This document shows positions 44,161 to 54,724 of a stretch of DNA of 64,000 bases, piece after piece. Source of the DNA: Calliopsis andreniformis (Eukaryota > Arthropoda > Insecta > Hymenoptera > Andrenidae); contig NC_135071.1 in NCBI RefSeq assembly GCF_051401765.1, positions 5,372,961 to 5,436,960 of the forward strand, read 5' to 3'. Each line of letters begins with the position of its first letter. The first letter of the stretch is position 1. Made by a program: the position numbers and the translations under genes. The notes below the pieces were generated by a model, which did no database searches, had not been told where the DNA came from, and saw only the letters and a list, made by a program, of their open reading frames with translations.

Positions 44161-44204
44161 TCCTACCTATGTTACTTATGGTTCTATTTTAATAAAGAAA
44201 ATTC

Positions 44205-44400
44205 GGGAGATTTGATCCCTTCGGAATCATCATCCGAGCGTCTTCCGTTAGCGCGCTACCCAACGGGTTCTGTCGCCCCTTAGGCCTTTCCGGGGTGATA
44301 TGTTACGCAACCTAACCACCCCACGCGCTGTTGACAACGGCTTCCCTCCCTTGTCTGTGGTGGGAGTTTTTGGGCATAACCTACCCCAGAGAGGCTAAGC
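44205..44400 (-). other. possible tRNA-derived SINE or tRNA-like sequence
   Basis: On the - strand GTTGGGTAGCGCGCTAACGG resembles the D-arm/A-box region of a tRNA. About 35 bases downstream, GGGATCAAATCTCCC resembles the T-arm with a 7-base loop. No proper acceptor stem closes it, so it is not a functional tRNA; a SINE head or chance are options. A GC-rich leader precedes it. Confidence 0.25.
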
Positions 44401-44789
44401 TCATTTCTGTATAAAGTAAGATTTATCAAAATAAAAATTAGATACAATTTAGAATTCATCGATATCTCTGGTCCTTCGAACTAAACCCTAGTCGGCACAC
44501 CACGTGCAAAACTTCAACAAAGCCAGAAAGATTTATTGATCAACCGCTGGTTTAAACACTGGTTCTTCGAGCCGGATCCTTATCCTGGAAGACAAGAGTA
44601 GACATGTCAGTTACACATCGGTGCTGGTGCAAGTAGTTGACAACGAGCAGTTTGAAAGAACATTGGAACCATAATCTTCGAGTATCAAGGACTACGAAGA
44701 AGAATCTCCAATCTTCAGATGCGGGTAGCAGAATAGTATTCGGGAAGGCAACAGGGGATGTTATTATTGGATATCACCACTCCTGAACG

Positions 44790-45005
44790 AGATAGTTGGT
44801 GCTACCACAAATTATAACGGACTTCAGCGTTAGATATCATTCGTAGTCAAGATAATTAGTGCTAGCAGAGCTTCAACAGTGATCATCGTCGTTGGAATTC
44901 TATACAAGATAGTTAATGCTATCACGAATCATAAGGAACGTCAGCGTTTGCTATCACTCCCAGTCGGGATAGTCAATACTAGCAGAGCTGCATCAGGATG
45001 TGTCA
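44790..45005. repeat. two ~120-bp imperfect tandem repeats
   Basis: Units at about 44,793 and 44,915 share GATAGTTGGTGCTA/GATAGTTAATGCTA, TCAGCGTT.G.TATCA and GTGCTAGCAGAGCTTCA-type blocks. They lie in the leader-like region before the pol remnant. Confidence 0.6.
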
Positions 45006-45123
45006 TTGTTGGAAATTCTACATCAGAACAGCCAAGGACAGCTGCACGAGGATTATGGAACGGCAGAGTTAGCAGACTTCGTTCCTTTACAACCATTCCT
45101 ACGTAAGTTTACAGTGTCTCAAT

Positions 45124-46700
45124 TTGCGTATTAATAATAAAATGGAAGGTCAATTGAACTCGTTCACTATATATATAGAGTTTCATTATAAAAATCTTGA
45201 TATTCCGAAAATCAAATCTATCCCCTGCGATAAATTCAAATACTTTCCAAACGTATTCTTCTATTCAAAAGATTTAGACGATAATAATTTGTTCTCGGGA
45301 ACATTACGAAATATTTATTATATGTAAAAAATCAAGGAACCCGATGGACTATACTCATTCATTAGACTTGTCAAGGATTCTCAGGTAACATATCTTTGTA
45401 TCTGTAAAACATTTCATTTTGATAAATTAGAATATAAGGAAGTATTTTATTCATTGCAAACTTTATACAAACATTTACAAGAAACCGACTATGCGGAAAC
45501 CTTTACATTCACGATGTCACAATCAATAATAAAAATATAAAAAAAGATATGTTCGGAGAAATTATATACTATATCTTCAGGAACACGAATATCACGCCTA
45601 TTATATTAAATATCGAACGAATTACCCCTAAGTCACGGGACGAAATCATAAGAATACTACAAGAAAATCACGATTCTAAATTAGCAGGTCATTCTGGTTT
45701 CCTTAGGACGTATAGGAGAATTAAAGAATATTATAAATGGAATGCCATGAAAAGAGACATAAAAAATTATATAAAGAAATGCCCATCTTGTCAGGTCAAC
45801 AAGACTAACTTCCGACCCTCGAAAGCCCCGATGGAAATTACAACTACATCCAATAAACCGTTCGAAAGACTCGCCATTGACGTTGTTGGGCCGTTACCTC
45901 AGACCATAAATAATAATCGCTATATTTTAACTATGCAGGACGACTTAACTAAGTTTTCATATGCCGTACCTATACAAAATCATGAAGCGCAAACCGTTGC
46001 CACAGAACTCTCTAAATTCATAACATCATTCGGAATCCCTAGAACTATACTCACTGATCAAGGAACTGATTTTATGTCACAATTAATGAAAGACCTTACC
46101 AAATTATTCAACACCAAGCACCTATTATCTTCTCCCTATCACCCTCAAACAAACGGAGCCTTAGAAAGGTCACATTTAACCCTAAAAGATTATCTGAAAC
46201 ATTATATTAATGATAAACAAACAGACTGGGATGAGTTTATAATTTTTGCAATGCTAGCCTACAATACTCACATGCACAAATCAACCGGCTTCACTCCATA
46301 CGAAACACTTTTCGGAAATAAAGCATACCTACCCAGTAATATAACACAGGAACCGACGTTAAGTTATTCTTACGACGACTATATAGTTAACTTAAAACAA
46401 AAACTAAATTATACTCAAAAGGTAGCAAGAGACAATTTAATACAAGTTAAAACTAAGTCAAAAACTTATTATGATAACAAAATTGTTTCTCATAATTACA
46501 AAATTGGTGATTTAGTTTATGTCCTAAACAAACAAGTTACTACGGGATTGAATAAAAAACTTACACCGAACTATAAAGGTCCATTCAAAATAACAAAAAT
46601 TAATTCAAATAGCACTGTTCAAGTTTTAAAAAACAGAAAATTAATAACTTACCATACTAACTTACTGAAACCTTCTGTTTCAGGAGATGAAGACGAATAA
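45124..46700 (+). pseudogene. errantivirus-like pol remnant: integrase
   Basis: The long open frame 45,549-46,700 encodes an essentially complete integrase: an H-x3-H-x(~30)-C-x2-C zinc finger (HAGHSG-like start, KKCPSCQVN), then the DDE core with RLAIDVVGPL, TILTDQGTDF and PHQTNGALERSH-type blocks carrying D, D and E, and a C-terminal part with YKIGDLVYVL and PNYKGPFKI. Upstream (45,124-45,540) is the divergent spacer between RNase H and integrase, interrupted by stops at 45,325 and 45,538. The integrase itself has no visible break. The ORF end overlaps the start of env by 14 bp, the arrangement usual in errantiviruses. Confidence 0.8.
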
Positions 46701-48545
46701 AGTCCAGCACCTGTTTACCCTGTTAACACTAGTAGCATCCACCTCTACTATCCTGAATCATGCTCACGAAATTAACAAACCCTATTATAAAATATTTCGT
46801 TTAAATCATACGGGATTATATTACAATCAACTGGGAAATGTAAAATTATCGAATTCTCAACTTACTCTATTATCCCACATTAACCTCACCATAGCAGATG
46901 AAAAATACGATCTATTATCCAGAGTTTATGCAAGATCTTTGACTATGTGTACCTACAGTCCTAAACAAACAATACATAACAACAACGCATATTTTTGTCA
47001 AAGTTCTCTCAAAAATATACACTCGCGTATTATGGCAATCAAAAGTAAAATTGAAACCATAAAGCATATGATAAGCAATCAACCGAACGTAGGAAGGAAA
47101 ATAGTAAAAAGAGAATTATTTGTCGGAGCATCTCATGTTTTACACTGGCTATTCAACATTCCTAATGATGAAGACGCTAAACTCTACAAAGAAGCTATAG
47201 ATTCGATTGTTCTTGAAAATAGAAACGTTAATTTACTAATGAAACAGCAAATCGCGATCATAAGCAACACTATTCAAAATTTTAATTCATCCACCCAAAG
47301 TCTCCGAGCTGACGAAGATAAACTTAACGAAAATATAAAATTACTTAATAGTTTCTCAAACTCGACGACAAATTACTTAAACGGTATTTTTACTCGACAT
47401 CTTATTTTAGAACAAATATTCTCATTAACACAGATGTTCTCAGAACTAGACGAATACTGTAATTTGGTTATTTCTTCCATTTCACTAGCAAGGCAAAATA
47501 TATTACACCCAGAAATAGTATCACCTCAAAACCTTTTTTTGGAAATGAGCAACATTGCTCTCCAGAACAACTTGAAATGGCCCGTTCCGCTAACATATTC
47601 TAATATGTACAAATATGACAAATTATATAACTAAGTGTGGCCTATATCAATAACGTATTAGTGTTCGCAATTAAAATTCCGTTAGTCATAGAAATGCAAT
47701 ATGAGCTTTATGAAATATTACCATTATCCGTTCCTCATAACACTTTAAAAACCTACCTTTATATTCAACCTGGTTTCCCTTACATGTTACTGAGTATAAA
47801 TAAGGTGTATTATGCAATGCTCCAAAATCTGAAATTATGTCTTATGGCCGACATCAACGAACGCATCTGCCTTATCAACCACGTAACACGGACAATCGGA
47901 CGACCAACGTGCGAGACAACATTATTTACATCTAACACGGGAAGAATACCTTCATCATGCCAGACCTATACAGTCAAAGGCAACCTTGAGAAATGGTACC
48001 ACATTCGAAACAACGAATGGATCTTCACCGCCACACATCCATTATATTTGACGCTCACCTGCTCCTCGACGCATATCGAGGACGTCAAATTAAAATCAGT
48101 TGGGATCATTCGACTAGAGCCTCAATGTAAAGGCTATACTGAGACGATTATTCTAGAACCATCACAAGGCATCACCGCAAATCATAGCCATAGTTCCATA
48201 ATAAATAAAAGTTCTGAAGAAGATTGCTGCCCGAAGAATCACGGAAACTCCACAATAGTTCCGATACAGTTAGCGCCAATCAAAATCACTGATGTCAATA
48301 CCGAGGAATTCAAGTTCTCCAACCATAAGCTTATCCAGTTGGATAACCTCTTAGAAAAAGAGCTGAATAAACCAGTTGTTGTTCAGCAAAATCGGTGGTA
48401 CACTATCATATTGACTACAGTAATACTCATCATCGAAATAATACTTGCCGTACATCTTTTACGTTGGTGCGGTATGCTACGCTCAACAGCTAAGTGCGTG
48501 TCTCGCCAAGGATGCGAGATCAATAAACGATGCTTGCTGTTTTAA
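46687..48545 (+). pseudogene. retroviral-type envelope (F-like) gene, frameshifted
   Basis: The first frame (46,687-47,634, 315 residues) begins with a hydrophobic, signal-peptide-like segment at about residues 9-24. It has a basic, furin-type run near residues 135-142 followed by a hydrophobic fusion-peptide-like stretch, and then a heptad-like helical region. A frameshift near 47,630, with stops in both frames, separates it from the second frame (47,637-48,545, 302 residues). That frame has many cysteines and a strong single membrane-spanning segment at about residues 255-277, followed by a short cytoplasmic tail. Position after integrase and this layout fit the baculovirus-F-like Env of errantiviruses. 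As it stands the gene gives no full-length protein. Confidence 0.7.
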
Positions 48546-49163
48546 AATCATCAATACAAACGTCAACGCTGGGCCCATAACCAGAAGCCAATTATCAAAA
48601 TTCCTGGAAGAAGAGGACAGATTCAGGTCAGAAGAAAGAACATTCGATCCTTCAACCAGACCTGTTGGACAACACGGATTAAGAAGATCGACATCCAGTG
48701 CACCCTCCACAAACATGGATTGACCCCTCGGAAAAGAAATTGTAACCCTATAATTCAGTCCAGTCCCTCATTTGTTTAAACGATAAGAGTAGTTATAAGC
48801 GTAGATAGAAAAGTATAGGAGTAACAATTACTATTATTTTCAATTTCTGTAGATTTAATGACATTTACTCTTTAGATTAATCGATTATTTTGACATTAAC
48901 AAATATTTGTATGCACCTTACTTACACTTTCGATTTCATAAGTAGATTATTAAGTATTAATTTTCCATCTGGCTGACTTAAGCCTTCATAATAGATCTAT
49001 AAGACTTAACCATGTAAAGTAATTTTAACATTCTACAAATCGTTTATAATGTTATATATATATTTCAACTAAAAGCGATCCCAAGTATTCTAGAAATTAG
49101 TAAGACTTTGTATTACCTCAAACATTCTGTATTACTGAGATATTGTTAGAAAAGTGTTAGAAA
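48546..49163. other. 3' non-coding region of the errantivirus-like element
   Basis: AT-rich sequence between env and the presumed LTR; a 92-codon frame overlapping the env end shows no domain. A purine-rich tract suitable as plus-strand primer was not clearly identified. Confidence 0.4.
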
Positions 49164-49425
49164 TGTAGGCATCTGGCCAACGTCAAGTCCCAAGAGTTCT
49201 TTCCAACCACTTCATACCATCATAAAAACGACCTCCCTACCAAGGACTCAAAACTTTCTCTTTACCCTCTTTTCCCCACTAAGCTTTTCCTTGTCCTTGC
49301 ACCCCCTTATTTCGTCAGAAAGAATTAGACCTCTGAATTGAACACATTGTTTTGTAATAAAGAGTATTAAATTATATATATCTCGACAATTCGTGTTTAA
49401 TTTGCCATCCTCCGGGTATACGACA
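49164..49425 (+). repeat. probable 3' LTR of the errantivirus-like element (~262 bp)
   Basis: Begins TGTAGGCATCTGGCC and ends GGGTATACGACA, giving TG...CA borders. It carries AATAAAG at about 49,357 as a poly(A) signal. No 5' copy exists in the window for comparison, so the borders are tentative. Confidence 0.4.
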
Positions 49426-49449
49426 GTATGTGGTAAAAAACATCACACA

Positions 49450-49735
49450 TTATTATACCGCGACAACGCGATTGTAGAACGAGTCGTAAATGCTGAAACT
49501 ACAACACATGCCGCGTTTTGTGATACACCTCTTCAATCTTGTGTTTCCAATCCTAACAGTAGTACATGAATTACACTGTGTTATCTACAGGATTAGTATA
49601 TCTTCAGCATATTAATGGTAAACGGCATGAATGTCGAGGATTATTAGACGTAGACTGACAGGCACATTTTATATTAGAATCGTTTTGCAAAAAATTAGGA
49701 CTTCCTTCTATAGTCATAGACGCTGTTACGTTCCA
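49450..49735 (+). pseudogene. BEL/Pao-type aspartic protease fragment
   Basis: The frame reads LVYLQHINGKRHECRGLLD, then, after a TGA, QAHFILESFCKKLGLPSIVI. The pattern L-L-D-x-x-S-Q-x-x-F-I-x-E-x-x-x-x-x-L-G-L is that of the BEL/Pao retropepsin (peptidase A17-like) with its catalytic Asp. A related upstream bit (THAAFCDTPLQSCVSN) is in another frame. The copy is only about 280 bp long, cut at its right side well before the Tigger element. Confidence 0.5.
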
Positions 49736-50141
49736 TAACGATTACATTTTTTTTTCCTTTCCCGCAAGGAATTATTGTTGTCGCGACGGTTGCTTGCCAC
49801 CCGATATTTGGCGATAGCATAAAGTAAGTCGCAAACTTCTCTCGAGTCCTGCAATGAGCTGCCATTGCAGCAACCTGATATTAACGCCCGATGAATACGT
49901 AAAATCTTTGAACGTCCAGTAGTTCTCCAGTAAAGTTTAATAATAATAAAATTGCCATTCACAACGGATGCACCAACAACACACAGTGTTATGGGAAATC
50001 CCTTGCTGATTGCATCCGTTCCCATTATTTTCACATGAACAATAGCTTTATGAATATTTCTCAACTTCTTGTCGAAACACTACCTCATTGGAAAAATTAT
50101 AATATCTTTTCTTTGTATTATTATCATTTTAATTTTATACA
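49736..50141. other. spacer left of the Tigger element
   Basis: A 112-codon - strand frame (49,726-50,064) shows no domain. Nothing else was recognised. Confidence 0.4.
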
Positions 50142-50143
50142 TA

Positions 50144-52480
50144 CAGGTAGCCCTCCTACAACACGGCATCCTATAACACGGTTTCGCTATAACACGATTC
50201 ATAAATTGCGGGAACCCTCCTACAACACGGCATCCTATAACACGGTTTCGCTCTAACACGATAAGAAAATTGCAAAAACCTTTGTACAACACTGTACTTC
50301 TACAGCCGCGGCGAGGTTTGCCGTCTTAAAGATACAGTGTTGCGGAAAGTATTTCTTTTCATCTCCGTGGCCTGAAAACAAAAGTGTCTCACGCTGCTGG
50401 TCGGCAGTCTGCGTCGAGCCACGGTGTGTTAAAGAATAACTTTTTCGTCTTTAAGACATTAAGTTTCAGTCCCAAGCCATGTCCGATAAAGATAAAAAAA
50501 CAACGTTTAAAAGGAAATTTATTTCTTTAGAAGTAAAGATACAAATATTGGATCGTCTTTTGAAAGGAGAAAAAGCATCTCACATTGGAAAAAGTCTTAA
50601 TCTGAATGAAGCAACAGTCCGGACTATTAAGAAAAGTGGAAAAGAAATAAGAAGTGCAGTTGCTGCAGGATCTTTGACATCCGCAAAACGTGCAGCTCGC
50701 CCCCGGGCGCCAATAATTGAGAAGATGGAAAAGGCACTCGGCATTTGGATTGATGATAGCTGTCAAAAAAGAATTCCATTGGATGGTAATATCATTAAAC
50801 AAAAAGCACTCAAAATCTACAAACACCTTAAAGAACATGGAGAATCCTCTGTCAACCCAGATTTTGTGGCAAGTAAAGGTTGGTTCGAAAAATTCAAAAA
50901 GCGTTTTGCAATTCATAGCATAAGAATTCAAGGAGAATCTGCGTCGGCTGATCATGAAGCCGCTAGGACGTATCCAGAAAAAATTCAAAACATTATAGAA
51001 GAGCAAGGATACACAGCAGATCAAGTTTTCAATGCCGACGAAACTGGGCTTTGGTGGAAAAAAATGCCCAGTAGAACCTTTATATCGAAAAAAGAAAAAA
51101 CTGCACCCGGATTTAAGGTGTCTAAAGATCGTCTAACGCTCCTTTTGTGCAGTAATGCGTCGGGGGACTTTATGACAAAACTCTTGCTAGTTTATAGATC
51201 TTTAAATCCTCGTGCACTTAAAGGCGTAAATAAAAACACCTTACCGGTATATTAGAAAGCAAATCCAAGAGCTTGGGTAACTGGAAATTTATTTAAAGAT
51301 TGGTTTTTAAATTGTTTTGTGCCAAACGTTGAACGTTATTTAAAGCAGAAACATTTGAGCTTCAAGGCGCTATTACTATTAGATAATGCTCCATGTCACC
51401 CACAAGATTTGAATCATCCCAACGTCAAAATACTGTTCCTACCACCTAACACTACTTCGTTGCTCCAGCCATTGGATCAAGGTATTATTTATACCTTTAA
51501 AACTTATTACATAAGAAGAGCATTACAGTGGATTTTAGACGTAACCGATTCAAAATCAATTAATGTAATGGAAGCTTGGAAGAAATTTTCAATCAAGCAC
51601 TGTATCGACATCATATCTTTGTCGCTGAAAGAACTGAAAACATCAACGTTAAATGCGTGTTGGAAGAAGATATGGCCCTCTTCAGTTGAAATAGAAAACG
51701 TACGTGAATCGTCAGAAAATGAAATTGGTGGCATATTAGAACTTGCTAAATCAATCGGAGGCGAAGGTTTTGAGGATATGGCTATTAAGGACGTTCAAGA
51801 TTTATTAATGGAAGAAGAAGTTGACGAAGCGGATTTGATGGAAATGGCATCCGAAGCTGTAAATCAAATCGATTCTGAGGATACTAGCATTGATGAAGAT
51901 TGTGCAGTTAATAATTTAACATTAAAAAAATTACAAGAAGGCCTAAGCTTAGCTGAAAATCTCGAATCATTTTTCTTGAATGCAGACTCTTCCGCTAAAA
52001 GAAGCCAAAAATTCAAAAGGGAGCTGCAAAACTGTCTAGCTCCATACCGAGAAATTTACAATGACCTGGTAAGAACCAGCAAGCAAAGAAAAATTACAGA
52101 TTTTGTTAAGAGGGAAGAAGATGCAAGAACTTTAAATGCAGAAAAAAGTTCTGAAAGTAAAGGCGATATCATTCCACCGAAAAAACGTTCTCGGATGATT
52201 ATACTGAGTAGTGACGACGAAGAAATTTATTAAATTAAAGTTGCGTTAAATTAAAATAATATTTTTTGTTTTTTCTTTTTCTTGTTTTGTGTTGTACATA
52301 CGTTTATATTTTTAATAAAAATTAAGTTGTTTATGTAGAATTAAAAAAAATATTTGTTTTTAATAAGTTTTCGGAACGTAACCCCCCTTTTTGTACTGGC
52401 TCTGGGTCTCATACAACACGGTTTCACACAACACGGCATTTTCTAGGAACCTATCTACCGTGTTATAGGAGGGTTACCTG
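50144..52480 (+). mobile_element. Tigger/pogo-type DNA transposon, nearly intact (2,337 bp)
   Basis: CAGGTAGCCCTCCTACAACA at 50,144 is the inverse of the right end (CAGGTAACCCTCCTATAACA) at 52,480. TA lies on both sides (50,142-50,143; 52,481-52,482), as expected for pogo/Tigger. The ends contain repeated AACACGG motifs: a 65-bp unit (CTACAACACGGCATCCTATA...) occurs twice on the left (about 50,152 and 50,218), and AACACGG occurs three more times near the right end. One transposase gene fills the interior. Length, ends and coding region are complete, apart from one premature stop. Confidence 0.9.
50479..52233 (+). pseudogene. Tigger (pogo) transposase, one in-frame stop
   Basis: From ATG 50,479 to TAA 52,233 one reading frame of 584 codons is interrupted only by a TAG at 51,253-51,255 (codon 259). 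Domains in order: a psq/CENP-B N HTH (KFISLEVKIQILDRLLKGEK, residues about 14-60), a Tc5/CENP-B second HTH (residues about 95-165, with SKGWFEKFKKRF), and the DDE core. The catalytic Asps are in VFNADETGLWWKKMP (about 190), LLLLDNAPCHP (about 299) and LLQPLDQGII (about 331). An acidic C-terminal half follows (RKITDFVKREED, and a final SSDDEE stretch). The TAG sits in the LPVY-x-KANPRAW block, where relatives have W, so TGG to TAG is likely. Translation would give only the DNA-binding part and the first catalytic Asp. Confidence 0.9.
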
Positions 52481-52482
52481 TA

Positions 52483-53045
52483 TACATATTTTTATATATA
52501 TCCGGAATCACAATTGTGCGAATGAATGCGAGTATTTAAGAATGTGAATTCAAAATTTAGGATGGTTGAGTGCATAACCAAACCTACTAGTCGAGGAGTG
52601 CAGAAATAAGAGGGACACATATTCCATGCACACACGTGTGATTTCAAGTGAACCTCGTGAGAGCAACCGCGACTTGTCGTCGGGTTGCAATAATGCAGCA
52701 TCTACTTTTTGATAGCTAGCCCAGACTAGATCCCTCCCGAGGACTCCAAGCCGCGACACTCTTCGTTGACAAGTCGTGAGATACGCGACGAGAGGGCCCG
52801 TGGGCAAATTATCCTTTCTTCTATCAGTTAGATTCTCAATAGTTTCGAGCAGAGATTCACTCAAAAGTGCAATGAGTCGGGAATGAATAGACTCATAGCC
52901 GCATGTAAACATTCAAATAGTTTTTCTTTTTCTTGATTATTTCTTACTATCTAAGTTCGGCTTAATAATATGCGACTACGCTGCTGCGTAGTCGCCGGGG
53001 GGATGCGATGAAGAAGGTGCCGCCTCAGTCGTGCGCCGGGTTCGT
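52483..53045. other. spacer with a perfect hairpin
   Basis: A 120-codon - strand frame (52,550-52,912) shows no domain. The 24-bp perfect hairpin GCGACTACGC-TGCT-GCGTAGTCGC lies at 52,972-52,995, about 50 bp outside the adjacent LTR, probably in the leader of that retroelement. Confidence 0.5.
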
Positions 53046-53833
53046 TGTAGCAAATGAAGGGAGTCAGTTAAATCTCGATTGCGAATAGTCCTTTATTGAG
53101 GTTCGCGCGGCGTGAGGCCGGATGCCTCTCGTGCGGAACGTGGTGTAGGAGCCGCTGCTCCTTCCACGCAGTCGGGTGGGGAGTCGCGTTCCTCGCTTAG
53201 TCGCTCGGGTCGGGAATCGTAGCTTCCCGGCTAGACGGTCGCTGTCGGTTGGGAGCCGCTGCTCCCTTCGGTACACGCGGTGGGGGAACGTATGTCCCAA
53301 TGGCGGTGTCGGCGGAGGTTGGGAGTTGCTGCTCCACTCGGTATCATCTACAATACGCAGGGGAGTAGGATCATCGGGATCGGAGTCTGTGAGTGGCACT
53401 ACAGGCCACGGCGGCTACGCCACCCGTTGACCTTGGTCAAAGGGTCCGTCGTCTATGTCCACCGGGCTACGCCACGGGTGAGGCACAGAGACCCAAGGTT
53501 GGTGACACAGAGAGATAACTCTCCCGTCGAGGATCACGGTTATTACCACAAGGAGCGGTTAAGACACAACCACCAAGGGTCCGTTGGAGGACTGAGGACA
53601 GTCGGTTACAAAAAGAGAGAACCAGCTTGTGCGCTATCACGGGATCGCTCGCTGTGTACACGCTCGGTGGCTGGAACGCTCTGTCTCCCGGTCCGGTTTG
53701 CCTGCTCTATATTCCCGCGGTGTCGCGATTTCACTCGCGGGATCGCGAGATTCCGCGGTGGCCGCGGTCTGAACTATGTCCGCCTGAGGCGGTCTCGAAT
53801 GGGGAGTTAGCGGTCTCCCTCTTACTCGTTACA
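53046..53833 (-). repeat. GC-rich LTR (788 bp, - orientation)
   Basis: On the - strand it begins TGTAACGAGTAAGAGG at 53,833 and ends CATTTGCTACA at 53,046. AATAAAGG about 45 bp before the end fits a poly(A) signal. It contains internal imperfect repeats built on GGAGCAGCGGCTCC (near 53,148, 53,250 and 53,320). Open frames in it follow from composition. No partner LTR or target duplication was found; the 50-70 bp to the left may be a leader. Confidence 0.6.
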
Positions 53834-53857
53834 AATATCATAATAATATCTCTAATC

Positions 53858-53882
53858 GTGTGCGTGTGTGTGTGTGTGTGCA
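53858..53882. repeat. GT microsatellite
   Basis: GTGTGCGTGTGTGTGTGTGTG-type run. Confidence 0.95.
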
Positions 53883-54007
53883 GTTTTCCAGGTATACTCC
53901 AGTTGTCTATAGTACTCCAGGTTTTTGGAAATCGGATAAAGGCCAAGTAATTCAAAGAAAACATAAAATCAACAGCATATAGATAAACTCATGCAATTTT
54001 ATTAAAA

Positions 54008-54590
54008 CTGGAAAATAAAAATCAACGTCAATAAGACAGAAGCCACCTGCTTTACTAGAAAACTACAAAAACCCATTAACAACATAACTATATCAGGAGA
54101 AACCATAGCCTGGAAAACTCAAATAAAATACTTAGAAATCATTATTGACAACAAACTCACCTGGGGACCTACCATTAAGAACAGAGCCACTCTTACATAC
54201 CCAGCCTTAAAAAGACTCTACCCATTAATATGCAACAATAGTTCACTCAAGAAAAAGATTAAAATCATTATGTACTAAGTCTGTGTCAGACCTATAATCA
54301 CGTACGGACACCAAGTCTGGTGCACAACAGTCCCAATACTTATCCAAAAAGTACAAGTAATCCAGAATAAATTCCTCAGAATCATTCTAAATAAACAATA
54401 CGGCACCTCGATAGAGGACTTCCACACAAAAGCTGACATCCCAACAATCAGTAGATTCATCTTGGATTCTATCAGAAAAGCCTGTTCCTCTCCATACGAA
54501 AATTCTTTAATAGAAAGAGTAGAAAAATATAACATCTACGAAATTCCATTTAAAATGGTAAAAAAATTACCTGGTTTACTAATATTATAA
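54008..54590 (+). pseudogene. Jockey-type LINE, RT C-terminal fragment
   Basis: Reads NWKIKINVNKTEATCFTRK, then QIKYLEIIIDNKLTWGPTIK, and, after a TAA at 54,277, VRPIITYGHQVWCTTVPILI, KVQVIQNKFLRIILN and FHTKADIPTISRFI. This is the segment downstream of the RT catalytic palm in Jockey-superclade LINEs (N-x-x-K-T, K-Y-L-G, P-x-x-x-Y-G-x-x-x-W, I-Q-N-K-x-L-R). The start is a 5' truncation. The part after the stop stays open for about 100 codons. It is clearer than, and not identical to, the similar fragment at 33.8 kb. Confidence 0.75.
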
Positions 54591-54724
54591 CATGTTAACA
54601 CTTACATGGCTCACAGGGTTTTTTAAAACTTTTCCTTGTTATACTACAATCCTCAAAAAATATCCATTATTAATGAGTTACACTAACATCTTTATTACTC
54701 CATGATAAATACAGGGTATATGGA

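Larger units (their letters stand above)
44420..49425 (+). mobile_element. errantivirus-like Ty3/Gypsy element with env, internally deleted
   Basis: The order is leader-like region (44.4-45.1 kb), a pol remnant from just before the integrase (45.12-46.70 kb), env (46.69-48.55 kb), a non-coding 3' region, and a probable 3' LTR (49,164-49,425). Gag, protease, RT and RNase H are absent: the leader joins directly to the spacer before integrase, showing a large internal deletion. The integrase-env overlap and F-like Env are features of insect errantiviruses. No 5' LTR was found. Because most of pol is missing the copy cannot replicate. Confidence 0.65.

Noticed and set aside
46687..48545. Recent exogenous virus or an active envelope gene
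   Set aside because: The env is frameshifted and the element lacks gag, protease, RT and RNase H; it is an old endogenous copy.
53064..53950. Arginine-rich ORFs on both strands
   Set aside because: They lie inside a GC-rich LTR and show no family motif.
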